Below, piece after piece: positions 10,272 to 19,346 of a DNA stretch of 64,000 nucleotides. The notes under the pieces were generated by a model. The model was not told the origin of the DNA. It did not search any database and saw only the letters and a list, made by a program, of their open reading frames with translations. The translations under genes were made by a program, and so were the position numbers. How positions within the stretch are numbered: position 1 is the stretch's first letter; each line of letters begins with the position of its first letter. The stretch spans positions 83,868 through 147,867 of the forward strand of contig CAXTAK010000007.1 of NCBI GenBank assembly GCA_964242735.1. The letters run 5' to 3'. The stretch comes from CADCUY01 sp964242735 (lineage in GTDB: Bacteria; Actinomycetota; Actinomycetes; Actinomycetales; Quadrisphaeraceae).

Positions 10272-12092
10272 ATGCTCACCTACCAGCAGGACTTCACGCC
10301 CGTCGCGGGCTCCCTGGGACTGTCGGCGATCTTCGCCGCCCTGCCCCTGGTCGCCATCTTCATCCTCCTCGGCGCCTTGAAGGTCAAGGCGCAGTGGGCC
10401 GCGCTCGCCTCGCTGGGCGTCGCGCTGCTCGTCGCCGTCCTGGTCTACCGGATGCCGGTCGGCACAGCGCTGAACGCCGCCCTCGAGGGGTCGGTCTTCG
10501 GGTTCTTCCCCATCATGTGGATCGTCATCAACGCGATCTGGATCTACAACATGACGGTGACCACGGGGCACTTCGACGTCCTGCGCCGCTCCTTCGGGTC
10601 GATCTCGACCGACCAGCGGATCCAGGCGGTGATCATCGCGTTCTGCTTCGGCGGGCTGCTCGAGGCGCTGGCGGGATTCGGCACACCGGTGGCGATCTCG
10701 TCCGTGATGCTCCTCGCGCTCGGCTTCAAGCCGTTGAAGGCCGCCTCGATCGCCCTGGTGGCGAACACCGCCCCGGTGGCGTTCGGCGCGCTGGGCACCC
10801 CGATCCTCACGATGGGCCGCGTCACCGGCCTGTCGGTGGAGGACATCGGTGCCACGGTCGGGCGCCAGACGCCGATCCTTGCGCTGTTCGTCCCCCTGGT
10901 CCTGGTCTACATGGTCGACGGCCGGCGCGGGCTGCGCCAGACCTGGCTGCCGGCGCTGCTGGCGGGCGTCGTCTTCGCGATAGGCCAGTTCCTCTGCGCC
11001 AACTACTTCATCGTCGAACTCGTCGACATCGTGGCCTCGCTCGCCGCCGCCATCGCGATCGTGGTGCTGCTGCGCTTCTGGCAGCCCGCGGAGATCCTCG
11101 AGGTCCGGGGCTTCGACGAGGCCGAGATCCAGGGCCGCATCAGCTCGGCGAAGGACGCGGCGCACCGCGTGGAGGTCGTCGGCGGTCGCTCGAGCGGCGC
11201 CACCGTCGGCGCCGCCGCCGCCGTGGCGAGCACCGGGGCGGCGAGCGGCTCGACCGTGGCGAGCGGCCTCGGGGCTGACGACGCCGACCGTGACGTCGCA
11301 CCGAGCGGTGGTGCGGGGCGCGCCCCGGCGGCCGCCGCCCCCGCCGACGCGCGCGCGGACGTGATCCGCGCCTACGCCCCCTACGCCATGATCATCGTGG
11401 TGTTCAGCATCTCGCAGATCCCCGCGGTGAAGGCCCTGCTCGCGAACGGCGTCGTCGCCTTCGCCTGGCCGGGCCTGGACGTGCTGAACGCGGCCGGTGA
11501 GCCGGTGAGCACCACGACGTTCAACTTCAACTGGCTGCCCGCCGGGGGCACCCTGGTGCTGATCAGCGGGCTGCTCACCATCCCGATCCTCGGCATCAGC
11601 GCTGGACGCGCTCTCAAGGCCTACGGCACCACCTACGACCAGCTCAAGTGGGCGATCGTGACCGTCATGTCCGTGCTCGGCCTGGCCTACGTGATGAACC
11701 TGTCCGGGCAGACCATCACGATCGGGCAGTGGATGGCCGGCGCCGGCGCCTTCTTCGCCTTCCTCTCCCCGGTCCTGGGCTGGCTGGGGGTGGCCGTCAC
11801 CGGGTCCGACACCTCCTCCAACGCCCTCTTCGGCACCCTGCAGATCGCGGCCGCCGCCGATGCGGGGCTCGACCCGCTGCTGCTCGCCTCGGCGAACACC
11901 TCCGGCGGTGTGCTCGGCAAGATGATCTCCCCCCAGAACCTGGCGATCGCGGCGGCCTCCGTCGGCCTCGCGGGGCAGGAGGGGGTGCTGTTCCGCAAGG
12001 TCGTGTGGTGGTCCATCGCCTTCCTGGTCGTCATGGCCGCGCTCGTCTACCTGCAGTCCACGCCCGTCCTCGCCTGGATGCTGATCGGGTGA
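10272..12092 (+). CDS. glcA: Glycolate/L-lactate permease (LctP family)
   Basis: A 606-residue integral membrane carrier of the LldP/GlcA family, with about a dozen hydrophobic segments. Family signatures include FPIMWIVINAIWIYNMTV, GLLEALAGFGTPVAIS, NTAPVAFGALGTPI, TGSDTSSNALFGTLQ and NTSGGVLGKMISPQ. LldP and GlcA take lactate and glycolate; the glcDEF context favours glycolate import. A hydrophilic Ala/Gly/Ser-rich insertion of roughly 80 residues (about 290-370) separates the two membrane halves. The start follows GAGG, 53 nt after glcF, so it is likely in the same operon. Confidence 0.9.
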   Translation: MLTYQQDFTPVAGSLGLSAIFAALPLVAIFILLGALKVKAQWAALASLGVALLVAVLVYRMPVGTALNAALEGSVFGFFPIMWIVINAIWIYNMTVTTGHFDVLRRSFGSISTDQRIQAVIIAFCFGGLLEALAGFGTPVAISSVMLLALGFKPLKAASIALVANTAPVAFGALGTPILTMGRVTGLSVEDIGATVGRQTPILALFVPLVLVYMVDGRRGLRQTWLPALLAGVVFAIGQFLCANYFIVELVDIVASLAAAIAIVVLLRFWQPAEILEVRGFDEAEIQGRISSAKDAAHRVEVVGGRSSGATVGAAAAVASTGAASGSTVASGLGADDADRDVAPSGGAGRAPAAAAPADARADVIRAYAPYAMIIVVFSISQIPAVKALLANGVVAFAWPGLDVLNAAGEPVSTTTFNFNWLPAGGTLVLISGLLTIPILGISAGRALKAYGTTYDQLKWAIVTVMSVLGLAYVMNLSGQTITIGQWMAGAGAFFAFLSPVLGWLGVAVTGSDTSSNALFGTLQIAAAADAGLDPLLLASANTSGGVLGKMISPQNLAIAAASVGLAGQEGVLFRKVVWWSIAFLVVMAALVYLQSTPVLAWMLIG

Positions 12093-12224
12093 CGCCGTCG
12101 GCGCCCGGGCGGGTGGGCCTCGCTCGCGGGCCCGGGAACCGGCCGTCCTGCGCCGTATGCTCCCGTCGTGCGGGTGCACCGCTCACCCACGGGCGGTTGG
12201 CGCCCACTGCCGGAGGAGTGCTCG

Positions 12225-13031
12225 ATGACCGCTGCCGCTCCCGAGCAGCCCGCACCGGTCGGCACCGGCCCGGTGCAGTCCATCGAGCGCACCTTCCGCA
12301 TCCTCGACGCGATGGCCGACGCGGGCGGCACCACCGGCCTGTCGGAGCTGGCCGCCGCCGTGGACCTCCCGCTCCCCACCATCCACCGGCTGGTGCGCAC
12401 CCTCGTCGCGCTGGGCTACGTGCGCCAAGAGCCGTCTCGCAAGTACGCGCTCGGCATCCGCCTGGTGCGCCTCGGTGAGGTGTCGGCCGCCACGATCGGC
12501 ACGTGGGCGCTGCCCTACCTGACGGAGCTGGTGGAGACCACCGGTGAGTCGGTGAGCCTCGCGATGCTCGAGGGCGCCCAGGTCGTCTACGTCGGGCAGG
12601 CGCAGTCGCGGCAGTCGATGCGCATGTTCAACGAGGTGGGGCGCCGGGTCACCGCGCACTCCACCGCGACGGGCAAGGCGGTGCTGTCACTGCTGGACGA
12701 CGAGGAGGTGCTCCGCCTCGTCCGGCGCCAGGGCCTCCCCGCGCACACCCCCCACACGATCACGGACCCCGACGACCTGATCGCGGCCCTCGCGGTCGTG
12801 CGCGCGCAGGGGTTCGCCGTCGACGACGGCGAGCACGAGGTGGGGGTGCGGTGCGTGGCGGTCACGGTGCCCCACGTGCCCTCGCGGATCGCACTGTCGG
12901 TCTCGGGGCCCACGCAGCGCATGACCGATGAGCTGATGGCCGCGTGGGTGCCGCTGCTGCGCGAGGCGGCAGCCCGCCTCTCCGGGCACCTCGCCGCGGA
13001 CCCGGCGCCCGCAGGCTCGATGCAGCGGTGA
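12225..13031 (+). CDS. IclR-family transcriptional regulator of the glyoxylate regulon
   Basis: A 268-residue regulator with an N-terminal winged helix (SIERTFRILDAMADAG, LSELAAAVDLPLPTIHRLV) and an IclR effector domain (TAHSTATGKAVLSLL, FAVDDGEHEVGVRCVAVTV). It closes the glc operon and is the only regulator beside it, so it is the likely binder of the arrays at 4090 and 4210, perhaps sensing glyoxylate as E. coli IclR and AllR do. ATG at 12225 has GGAGGAG upstream. An alternative GTG at 12168 lies 6 nt after TATGCT and would make a leaderless form with 19 extra residues; the hexamer may instead be its own promoter for a leadered mRNA. Confidence 0.92.
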   Translation: MTAAAPEQPAPVGTGPVQSIERTFRILDAMADAGGTTGLSELAAAVDLPLPTIHRLVRTLVALGYVRQEPSRKYALGIRLVRLGEVSAATIGTWALPYLTELVETTGESVSLAMLEGAQVVYVGQAQSRQSMRMFNEVGRRVTAHSTATGKAVLSLLDDEEVLRLVRRQGLPAHTPHTITDPDDLIAALAVVRAQGFAVDDGEHEVGVRCVAVTVPHVPSRIALSVSGPTQRMTDELMAAWVPLLREAAARLSGHLAADPAPAGSMQR

Positions 13032-13077
13032 GCCGACCGGCGCCACCGGCGCCGCGGTGACAGGCCGGGGTGGTGGA

Positions 13078-13629
13078 TCAGACGACGGCCGAGCCGCCGT
13101 CCCGCAGCAGGTGCAGGGCGCCGTCGCGGGTGAGGAGCTGCATGCCCAGGACGTCGCACCGCAGGCCGCCGCTGCCGTCCGCGCTCACCGGGAGCAGGGC
13201 GCCGTCGACCAGGCGGAACAGCTCCACCCGCCGTCCCCCGGGGTGGACGACCACTCCCTCCCGCACGCCCAGCGCGGCGTAGAACGGCAGCTTCGCGTAG
13301 CTGTCGTCGTCGGGTGAGCGGAGCTCGGCGCCCTCGGCGCCCTCGGCGCCGCGGTGCGAGGTCTGGTCAGGGCGGCAGAGGAGCAGGTCGGGCACCCGGT
13401 GGTCGCGCTCGGCGCGGAACAGGCCGGTGTCGAAGTACGACGCCAGGCTCGTGACATCGGCTCGTTGTCGCAGGTGGAAGTACAGGTCTCCGCTGAGCTC
13501 CTGGTGAGCCTCGGTCGGCGGGGGCAGCATGTGCAGCACTCCGTCCCACATCTCGTCGCGCAGGTCACCACCGCGCAGACGACGCTCCAGCAGCATGTCT
13601 TCCGGCACCTCGAGCAGCACACCCCTCAC
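13078..13629 (-). CDS. Uma2-family (DUF820) endonuclease-like protein
   Basis: A 183-residue protein with the PD-(D/E)XK-like Uma2 pattern: MWDGVLHMLPPPTEAHQ, RVPDLLLCRPDQ (candidate catalytic Asp), then YAKLPFYAALGVREGVVVHP and a closing strand pair. GTG at 13629, 20 nt after the mrp stop, starts RGVLLEVPEDMLLERR, which resembles other actinobacterial members; ATG at 13596 is an alternative. The Uma2 fold relates to restriction nucleases but the cellular role is unknown. The track between motifs is GAEGAEGAE, a short triplet-like repeat. It follows mrp in the same direction and probably shares its transcript. Confidence 0.72.
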   Translation of the reverse strand: MRGVLLEVPEDMLLERRLRGGDLRDEMWDGVLHMLPPPTEAHQELSGDLYFHLRQRADVTSLASYFDTGLFRAERDHRVPDLLLCRPDQTSHRGAEGAEGAELRSPDDDSYAKLPFYAALGVREGVVVHPGGRRVELFRLVDGALLPVSADGSGGLRCDVLGMQLLTRDGALHLLRDGGSAVV

Positions 13630-13649
13630 GGCGGTGAGCGCAGCTGCGG

Positions 13650-14795
13650 TCAGGGCACCGGTGAGCTGACCGTGACCCCGAGGCGGCGGCCCGCCAGCCC
13701 TCGCGGACGGCGGGCGAGGGTGCGGGCGAGGGCGGTCAGCGCCGCGCCGGCGGGTGAGTCGGGGTGGGTGAGCACCACCGGCACCCCCGCGTCGCTGCCC
13801 GCGCGCACCACCGGGTCCAGCGGCACCTGCGCCAGCAGCGGCACGTCCCGGGTGCCGTCGGGGCCGCCCGACGACAGGCGCGCCGCGACCGCCGCCCCGC
13901 CACCGCTGCCGAAGACCTCCAGGCGCGAGCCGTCGGGCTGCTCCAGCCATGCCATGTTCTCCACCACGCCGACGACGGGGGAGGAGGTGCGCAGCGCGAG
14001 CATCCCGGCGCGGACCGCGACGTCCGAGGCCGTGGGCTGCGGTGTGGTCACCACGAGCACCTCGGCGCGGGGGACCAGCTGGGTCAGGCTGATCGGCACG
14101 TCACCGGTGCCCGGGGGCATGTCGACCAGCAGCACGTCGAGGTCACCGAAGTGCACGTCGGCCAGGAACTGCTCCAGCGCCCGGTGCAGCAGCGGACCGC
14201 GGTGGATCACCGGCTGCCCAGGCGGGGCGAACATGCCCATGGAGATGACCTTCACCCCGTGCGCCACCGGGGGGATGATCATCGAGTCGAGGCGCACCGG
14301 CACCTGGTCGGTGCCGAGCATGCTGGGCACCGAGAAGCCGTGGATGTCGGCGTCCACCACCCCGACGGCGAGGCCGTCCGCAGCCATCGCCACCGCCAGG
14401 TTCACGGTGATGCTCGACTTGCCCACCCCGCCCTTGCCCGAGGCCACCGCGACCACGCGGGTGAGGTTGCCGGGCTCGGCGAAGGGGATGGCGCGCTCGG
14501 GCACCCCCGAGCGCAGCTGCACGCGCAGGGCGGCGCGCTGCTCGGCGTCCATCACCCCCAGGTGCACGCTGACCCGCGCCGTCCCCACCACGCCGGCGAG
14601 CGCGGAGCGCACCGACTCCGTCAGGGTCTCTCGCAGGGGGCACGCCGAGGTGGTGAGCAGCACGGTGACCTCGACGGCCTCGGGCGTGACCACGAGGGCG
14701 CCGACCATGCCGAGCTCGGTGATGGGCCGGCGGATCTCCGGGTCGAGCACCCGCCCCAGCGCGGCGCGCACGAGCTGCTCGGTGGGCGCGGTCAC
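13650..14795 (-). CDS. mrp: Mrp/NBP35-type iron-sulfur carrier ATPase
   Basis: A 381-residue protein with an N-terminal MIP18/DUF59 domain (LDPEIRRPITELGMVG) and a deviant Walker P-loop ATPase (SGKGGVGKSSITVNLA, DADIHGFSVPSMLG, DMPPGTGDVPISL). It should carry Fe-S clusters to apoproteins. The CxxC pair that follows VVENM in many Mrp proteins is replaced by WLEQPDGS, as I recall for other actinobacterial Mrps. GTG at 14795 lies exactly 6 nt after TAGGCT, so a leaderless transcript is likely. Upstream, two palindromes separate it from gspE. Confidence 0.92.
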   Translation of the reverse strand: MTAPTEQLVRAALGRVLDPEIRRPITELGMVGALVVTPEAVEVTVLLTTSACPLRETLTESVRSALAGVVGTARVSVHLGVMDAEQRAALRVQLRSGVPERAIPFAEPGNLTRVVAVASGKGGVGKSSITVNLAVAMAADGLAVGVVDADIHGFSVPSMLGTDQVPVRLDSMIIPPVAHGVKVISMGMFAPPGQPVIHRGPLLHRALEQFLADVHFGDLDVLLVDMPPGTGDVPISLTQLVPRAEVLVVTTPQPTASDVAVRAGMLALRTSSPVVGVVENMAWLEQPDGSRLEVFGSGGGAAVAARLSSGGPDGTRDVPLLAQVPLDPVVRAGSDAGVPVVLTHPDSPAGAALTALARTLARRPRGLAGRRLGVTVSSPVP

Positions 14796-14831
14796 CTCCC
14801 GAGCCTAGGCGCCCCACCCCCGATGGCTTCC

Positions 14832-14897
14832 ACCGCAGTTGCCACCACAACTGCGGTCCACGGGCCCTCCCGACCGCACTTGCCACCACAACTGCGA
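14832..14897. repeat. Tandem palindromes between gspE and mrp
   Basis: A perfect 10-bp inverted repeat with a CCACCA centre spans 14832-14857. A second copy with one arm mismatch spans 14875-14896. Both contain the identical 17-mer TTGCCACCACAACTGCG, 41 bp apart. They lie after the gspE stop and before the mrp -10, so they could be tandem terminators or an operator pair. There is no T-run. Confidence 0.75.
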
Positions 14898-14929
14898 GGG
14901 GGGGTGGGCGGGGAGTGGACGCGTGGGCC

Positions 14930-16741
14930 TCAGGTGATGCGCAGGGCCTCCTCGAACGTCGTCCTCCCGGTCATCGCCTTCGCGATCGCTGAGCTGCGCA
15001 GGCTCACCATCCCCTGCTCCTGCGCGACCGCCCCCACCGCCGCCTCCGAGGCGTCGCGCACCAGGGTGCGGCGCATCGCGGCGTCGACCACCAGCACCTC
15101 GTAGACCGCCGTGCGGCCCCGGTAGCCGGTGCCGCCGCAGTCCGGGCAGCCCGCCCCGCGCCGCGGCGTCGCCCCGAGCAGGTCGGCCTCGGTCAGGCCC
15201 AGCACCACCAGCACCTCCTCCGCCGGCACGTAGGCCTCGGCGCACACCGGGCAGGGCTTGCGCACCAGGCGCTGGGCGATGGAGGCGGTCAGGGAGCTGG
15301 CCACCAGGAACGGCTGAGCGCCCATGTCGACCAGGCGGGTCAGCGCCGCCACCGCCGAGTTGGTGTGCAGCGTCGTCAGCACCATGTGCCCCGTCAGGGA
15401 CGCCTTCAGCGCCAGCTCGGCGGTCTCGGTGTCGCGCACCTCCCCGACGAGCACGATGTCGGGGTCCTGGCGCAGCACCGAGCGCAGCCCCGCCTGGAAG
15501 GTCATCCCCGCCTTGACGTTGACCTGCACCTGCGTGATGCCGGGCAGCTGCACCTCGACGGGGTCCTCGAGGGTGATGATGTTCTTCTCCGGGGTGAGGA
15601 TCTCGCTCAGCGCCGAGTACAGGGTGTTGGTCTTGCCCGACCCGGTGGGCCCGGTGATGAGCACCAGGCCCTGCGGCACCGACAGCGCCCGGCGGAACGC
15701 GACCAGCTGCTCGGGCTCGAAGCCCAACGAGTCCAGCGGCGCCACGTCCTCGCCGCGACTGAGCAGGCGGATCACGACCTTCTCCCCGTGCAGGGCGGGC
15801 AGGGTCGAGACCCGGCAGTCGATGGCGGTCCCGTCCACGGAGATGCGCGCCCGGCCGTCCTGGGGCACCCGGCGCTCGGCGATGTCCAGCCCCGACATGA
15901 TCTTCAGGCGGCTCACCACGGTGCCGGCGGCGCGGCGCGACGTGGTCATGACGTCGCGCAGCACCCCGTCGATGCGGTACCGCACGCGCAGCTCGGTGCG
16001 CTGGGTCTCCACGTGGATGTCGGAGGCGCCGAGCTTCACCGCGTCCGCGAGGATCTTCGTGACCAGTCGCACGATCGGGGTGCTCGCGTCGTCGCCGGCC
16101 TCCGCGCCCGGGTCGCTCCCGGCGCCGTCGGGCGCGCCGGGGGCCCCGGCGGGGTCGGCGTCGTCGAAGAGGTCGCCGTCATGGACCAGCGTGCTCGTCT
16201 CCGCGCCGCCGGCGCCCGCACCACCGAGGGCCCAGGCGCGCGCGAGGTGCTCGCGGATCTGGGACTCCGGGGCGACCACCACCACCAGCGACGAGGCGCC
16301 GGTGTGCAGCTTCACGTCGTCCAGGGCCAGGACGTTCGTGGGGTCCGCCACCGCCACCACCAGACCGCTGGTGCTGCGGTCGACGACGAGGATGCGGCTG
16401 CGCTCGGCCACGGCCTGGGGCAGGAGGCGCACCAGGGCGGGGGACGGCGCGGTGCGGGAGAGGTCGAGGGCGGTCAGGCCCAGCTGTCTGGCCAGCGCCG
16501 TGGACAGGGCGCGCTCATCGGTCAGCCGCAGCTCCACGAGCAGCTCGCCCAGGCGCTTGCGAGGGCCCGGTGACTGCTGCTGGTGGGTCAGGACGTCGGC
16601 CAGCTGGGCCGCGGTGATCACCCCGGCGTCCACCAGGACGTCACCGATGCGCCGCTTCTGCAGGGAGCGCAGCGACGTCGGGGCGGGCGGGGTGCCGGAC
16701 CCGCTCCCCGGCGGCGCCGGTGGCAGCACGGTGCGGTCCAT
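14930..16741 (-). CDS. GspE/PilB-type secretion ATPase
   Basis: A 603-residue type II secretion/type IV pilus assembly ATPase. An N-terminal MshEN-like domain (RRIGDVLVDAGVITAAQL) leads through an acidic Pro/Gly linker near 185-220 to the motor: ASDIHVE, Walker A GPTGSGKT at 364-371, the Asp box, GEVRDTETAE (Walker B region) and LTTLHTN. Cysteines 497, 500, 532 and 535 form the zinc finger CPVC...CPDC. It powers pilin assembly at the inner membrane, but no pilin, PilC or PilM gene is nearby, so its partners are encoded elsewhere. It starts 18 nt after the DUF1003 gene and is likely co-transcribed with it. Confidence 0.93.
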   Translation of the reverse strand: MDRTVLPPAPPGSGSGTPPAPTSLRSLQKRRIGDVLVDAGVITAAQLADVLTHQQQSPGPRKRLGELLVELRLTDERALSTALARQLGLTALDLSRTAPSPALVRLLPQAVAERSRILVVDRSTSGLVVAVADPTNVLALDDVKLHTGASSLVVVVAPESQIREHLARAWALGGAGAGGAETSTLVHDGDLFDDADPAGAPGAPDGAGSDPGAEAGDDASTPIVRLVTKILADAVKLGASDIHVETQRTELRVRYRIDGVLRDVMTTSRRAAGTVVSRLKIMSGLDIAERRVPQDGRARISVDGTAIDCRVSTLPALHGEKVVIRLLSRGEDVAPLDSLGFEPEQLVAFRRALSVPQGLVLITGPTGSGKTNTLYSALSEILTPEKNIITLEDPVEVQLPGITQVQVNVKAGMTFQAGLRSVLRQDPDIVLVGEVRDTETAELALKASLTGHMVLTTLHTNSAVAALTRLVDMGAQPFLVASSLTASIAQRLVRKPCPVCAEAYVPAEEVLVVLGLTEADLLGATPRRGAGCPDCGGTGYRGRTAVYEVLVVDAAMRRTLVRDASEAAVGAVAQEQGMVSLRSSAIAKAMTGRTTFEEALRIT

Positions 16742-16759
16742 GGCTCGACCATCGGCACG

Positions 16760-17392
16760 TCACGGCCCCGGGTGTAGGTCTCTTGGCGATCCCCCGGGCG
16801 AGGCGTCCGCGCGCTCGCTCCGCTTGCGCTCCTTGCGCGCCCGCTTCTCCGACGCCTCCCGGCCCGCCCGCGCCTCGTCGTCGCCCGCCCGGTCGAGCTC
16901 GGCGAGCAGCGCCCGCAGCTCCGAGCGCACGAAGTCGCGCGTGGCCACCTCGCCCAGGGCGATGCGCAGTCCGGCGACCTCGCGCGCGAGGTACTCCGTG
17001 TCGGCGAGGTTGCGCTCGGCGCCCTGGCGGTCCTGCTCCAGCGCCACCCGGTCGCGGTCGGCCTGGCGGTTCTGCGCCAGCAGGATCAGCGGCGCGGCGT
17101 AGGAGGCCTGCAGCGACAGGATCAGCGTGAGCAGCGTGTAGTTCGTCGCCCGCGGGTCGAACTGCGCCGTCGCCGGGGCGAGGGTGTTGTACGCCAGCCA
17201 CACCACCACCACCGCGGTCATGTAGAAGAGGAACCGCGGGGTGCCCATGAACCGCGCGAAGCCCTCCGAGAGGCGTCCGAAGGCCTCCTGGTCCACGCGC
17301 GGGCGGTGCACCAGGGTCCGGCGGGCCTCCAGCGGTGTGTCGAGGCCGTCGCGCCGCGCCGCCGGCCGGGTGCCCTCGCGGTCGTCAGCCAC
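16760..17392 (-). CDS. DUF1003 membrane protein
   Basis: A 210-residue protein with the DUF1003 pattern: two membrane segments (FLFYMTAVVVVWLAYNTLA and LLTLILSLQASYAAPLILLA) linked by FDPRATNYTL, then a charged helical tail rich in Arg, Glu and Lys (QNRQADRDRVALEQDRQ, ERNLADTEYLAREVAGLR). Function is unknown. GTG at 17392 overlaps the end of the MgtE-like gene by 8 nt, and this pair is conserved side by side in actinobacteria, which suggests that the soluble MgtE-like protein works with this membrane protein. Confidence 0.88.
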   Translation of the reverse strand: MADDREGTRPAARRDGLDTPLEARRTLVHRPRVDQEAFGRLSEGFARFMGTPRFLFYMTAVVVVWLAYNTLAPATAQFDPRATNYTLLTLILSLQASYAAPLILLAQNRQADRDRVALEQDRQGAERNLADTEYLAREVAGLRIALGEVATRDFVRSELRALLAELDRAGDDEARAGREASEKRARKERKRSERADASPGGSPRDLHPGP

Positions 17393-18695
17393 CGGACCCG
17401 GCCCCGAGCGCGCTGGCCTCCCGGCTGTCGGCCTCCCGCCAGTCGTCGGGCAGCAGGTGGTCGAGGACGTCGTCGACGGTCACCGCACCGAGCAGGCGCC
17501 CCTGCGCGTCGGTCACCGGCACCGAGACCAGGTTGTAGGTGGCCAGGCGGCGGGTCACCGCCTCCAGGCGCGCGTCGGCCGACAGGGGCTCCACGTCCGT
17601 CTCCACCAGCCCCCCGATGGCCTCGTGCGGCGGCTCGCGCAGCATCCGCTGCAGGTGCACCATCCCCAGCAGCCGTCCGGTGGGGGTCTCGTGCGGGGGG
17701 CGGCACACGAACACCACCGCCGCGAGCGTGGTCGGCAGCTCCGCGCGGCGCACGGTGGCCAGGGCGGTCGCCACCGTGGCCTCCGGGGGCAGCACCACCG
17801 GCTCCGTGGTCATCAGCCCGCCGGCGGTGTCGTCGTCGTAGGCCAGCAGGCGGCGCACGTCCTTCGCCTCGTCGGGCTCCATCAGCCCCAGCAGCTGCTC
17901 GCGGGTGTCCTCCCCGAACTGACCGAGCAGGTCCGCGGCGTCGTCGGGCTCCATGGCCTCCAGCACGTCGGCCGCGCGGACGGGACCCAGCGCGGTGAGG
18001 ATCTCGACCTGGTCGTCGGCGGGCAGCTCCTGCAGGACGTCCGCGAGGCGCTCGTCATCCAGCTCGACGCTGACCTCCACGCGGCGCTTGGTCGACATCT
18101 CGTGCAGGGCGTCGGCGACGTCGGGAGCCCGCATGTCCCCGTAGCTGGCTGCGAGCAGCGCCGCCCCCTGCTCGCGCTGGTCGGCGAAGAGGCCCCGGAC
18201 GTCGTGGAAGTCGACCTGGGCGGTCGGGCCGCGGCGTCGCCGCAGGGGTCCCGCCGGGAGGCCGTGGCGCACGAAGACCCTGGTGACCTCCCAGTCGCCG
18301 TTGCGCTGCACCTCCAGGGCGACGTCCTCGACCACCGCTGTGGTGTCGGCGGTGCCGGCGCCCGCCCAGCCGTCGGGGGAGCGGGCGAGCACCACGGAGC
18401 GCTCCAGCAGGTCGGTCAGGACGAGGACCTCGGTGGGTCGCTGCTCGAAGCGGCGCATGTTCACCAGCCCGGTGGTGATCACCTGGCCGGAGCCCATGGA
18501 CGTCACCCGCGTGACGGGCACGAACACCCGCCGCCGCCCGGGGACCTCCGCGACCAGCCCCACCGCGCGGGGCCGCCGCTCGCCGCGGGGCAGCAGCACC
18601 ACGTCGCGCACCCGGCCCACCCGGTCGCCCAGGGGGTCGAAGACGGGCAGGCCGGCGAGCCTCGCGACGAACACTCGAGGGGGGGCTGCGACCAC
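17385..18695 (-). CDS. Soluble MgtE N-domain/CBS-pair protein with PRC-barrel start
   Basis: A 436-residue protein with three parts: an N-terminal PRC-barrel-like segment (VFVARLAGLPVFDPLGDRVGRVRDV), the superhelical MgtE intracellular domain (ALHEMSTKRRVEVSVELDDERLADVLQ region, EMEPDDAADLLGQF-like repeats) and a CBS pair (LMTTEPVVLPPEATVATAL, VSVPVTDAQGRLLGAVTVDDVLDHLLPDDWRE). It lacks the five-helix Mg2+ channel, so it is not itself a transporter. GTG at 18695 stands 6 nt after TACCCT on the reverse strand, a leaderless arrangement; the longer frame to 19484 is antisense to dps. It may sense Mg2+ or nucleotides. Confidence 0.88.
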   Translation of the reverse strand: MVAAPPRVFVARLAGLPVFDPLGDRVGRVRDVVLLPRGERRPRAVGLVAEVPGRRRVFVPVTRVTSMGSGQVITTGLVNMRRFEQRPTEVLVLTDLLERSVVLARSPDGWAGAGTADTTAVVEDVALEVQRNGDWEVTRVFVRHGLPAGPLRRRRGPTAQVDFHDVRGLFADQREQGAALLAASYGDMRAPDVADALHEMSTKRRVEVSVELDDERLADVLQELPADDQVEILTALGPVRAADVLEAMEPDDAADLLGQFGEDTREQLLGLMEPDEAKDVRRLLAYDDDTAGGLMTTEPVVLPPEATVATALATVRRAELPTTLAAVVFVCRPPHETPTGRLLGMVHLQRMLREPPHEAIGGLVETDVEPLSADARLEAVTRRLATYNLVSVPVTDAQGRLLGAVTVDDVLDHLLPDDWREADSREASALGAGSGG

Positions 18696-18701
18696 GGCCG
18701 A

Positions 18702-18746
18702 AGGGTAGTGCTCCCGCGTGCGACGCCCCTGGTGATCACCTAGGGT
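18702..18746. promoter_or_regulatory. Divergent pair of leaderless promoters
   Basis: On the minus strand TACCCT (18707-18702) lies 6 nt before the GTG at 18695. On the plus strand TAGGGT (18741-18746) lies 6 nt before the ATG at 18753. Only 57 bp separate the two coding regions, so the promoters face apart and could interfere with each other. Confidence 0.6.
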
Positions 18747-18752
18747 CGCGGC

Positions 18753-19343
18753 ATGGCTGAGCAGAGCACTCCGACCGCGACCACCGGCGGAACCGGCGGC
18801 TACTCCGTGCCCGGGATGGCCGCGGGGGACGGCGCGAAGGTCGCCGGGATGCTGCAGGACCGGCTGAACGCCCTCACCGACCTGCACCTGACCCTCAAGC
18901 ACGTGCACTGGAACGTGGTGGGCCCGCAGTTCATCTCCGTGCACGAGATGCTCGACCCGCAGGTCGACGCGGCACGCGAGATGGCCGACCAGGTGGCCGA
19001 GCGCATCGCGACCCTCGGCAGCTCCCCGATCGGCACCCCGGGGGCGCTGGTCCGGGCGCGCTCGTGGGACGACTACTCCCTCGGTCGGGCGACGGCGATC
19101 GAGCACCTCGGCGCCCTCGACCTGGTCTACACCGGGGTCATCGGCGACCACCGCACGGTCATCGACGCGACGTCGGAGATCGACCCGGTCACCGAGGACC
19201 TGCTCATCGGGCAGAGCGGGCAGCTGGAGCAGTTCCACTGGTTCGTGCGCGCCCACCTGGAGAGCTCCGGGGGGGAGCTGTCCACCGCGGGGGCCTCCTC
19301 GGAGGTCGCCGCCGCGAGCCAGGCCGCCTCCGAGGTCTCCTGA
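18753..19343 (+). CDS. dps: Dps-family DNA-protection ferritin
   Basis: A 196-residue Dps. The ferroxidase-centre signature is KHVHWNVVGPQFISVHEMLDPQVD, with the His, Asp and Glu ligands of the inter-subunit site, followed by MADQVAERIATLGSSPIGTP and the second helix pair ending LEQFHWFVRAHLES. It should assemble into a dodecamer that oxidises Fe2+ with peroxide and shields DNA. Flexible tails rich in Thr/Gly (start) and Ser/Ala (end) flank the helical core. ATG stands 6 nt after TAGGGT without a ribosome site, so it is likely leaderless. The stress-protein gene follows 3 nt later. Confidence 0.93.
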   Translation: MAEQSTPTATTGGTGGYSVPGMAAGDGAKVAGMLQDRLNALTDLHLTLKHVHWNVVGPQFISVHEMLDPQVDAAREMADQVAERIATLGSSPIGTPGALVRARSWDDYSLGRATAIEHLGALDLVYTGVIGDHRTVIDATSEIDPVTEDLLIGQSGQLEQFHWFVRAHLESSGGELSTAGASSEVAAASQAASEVS

Positions 19344-19346
19344 CCC

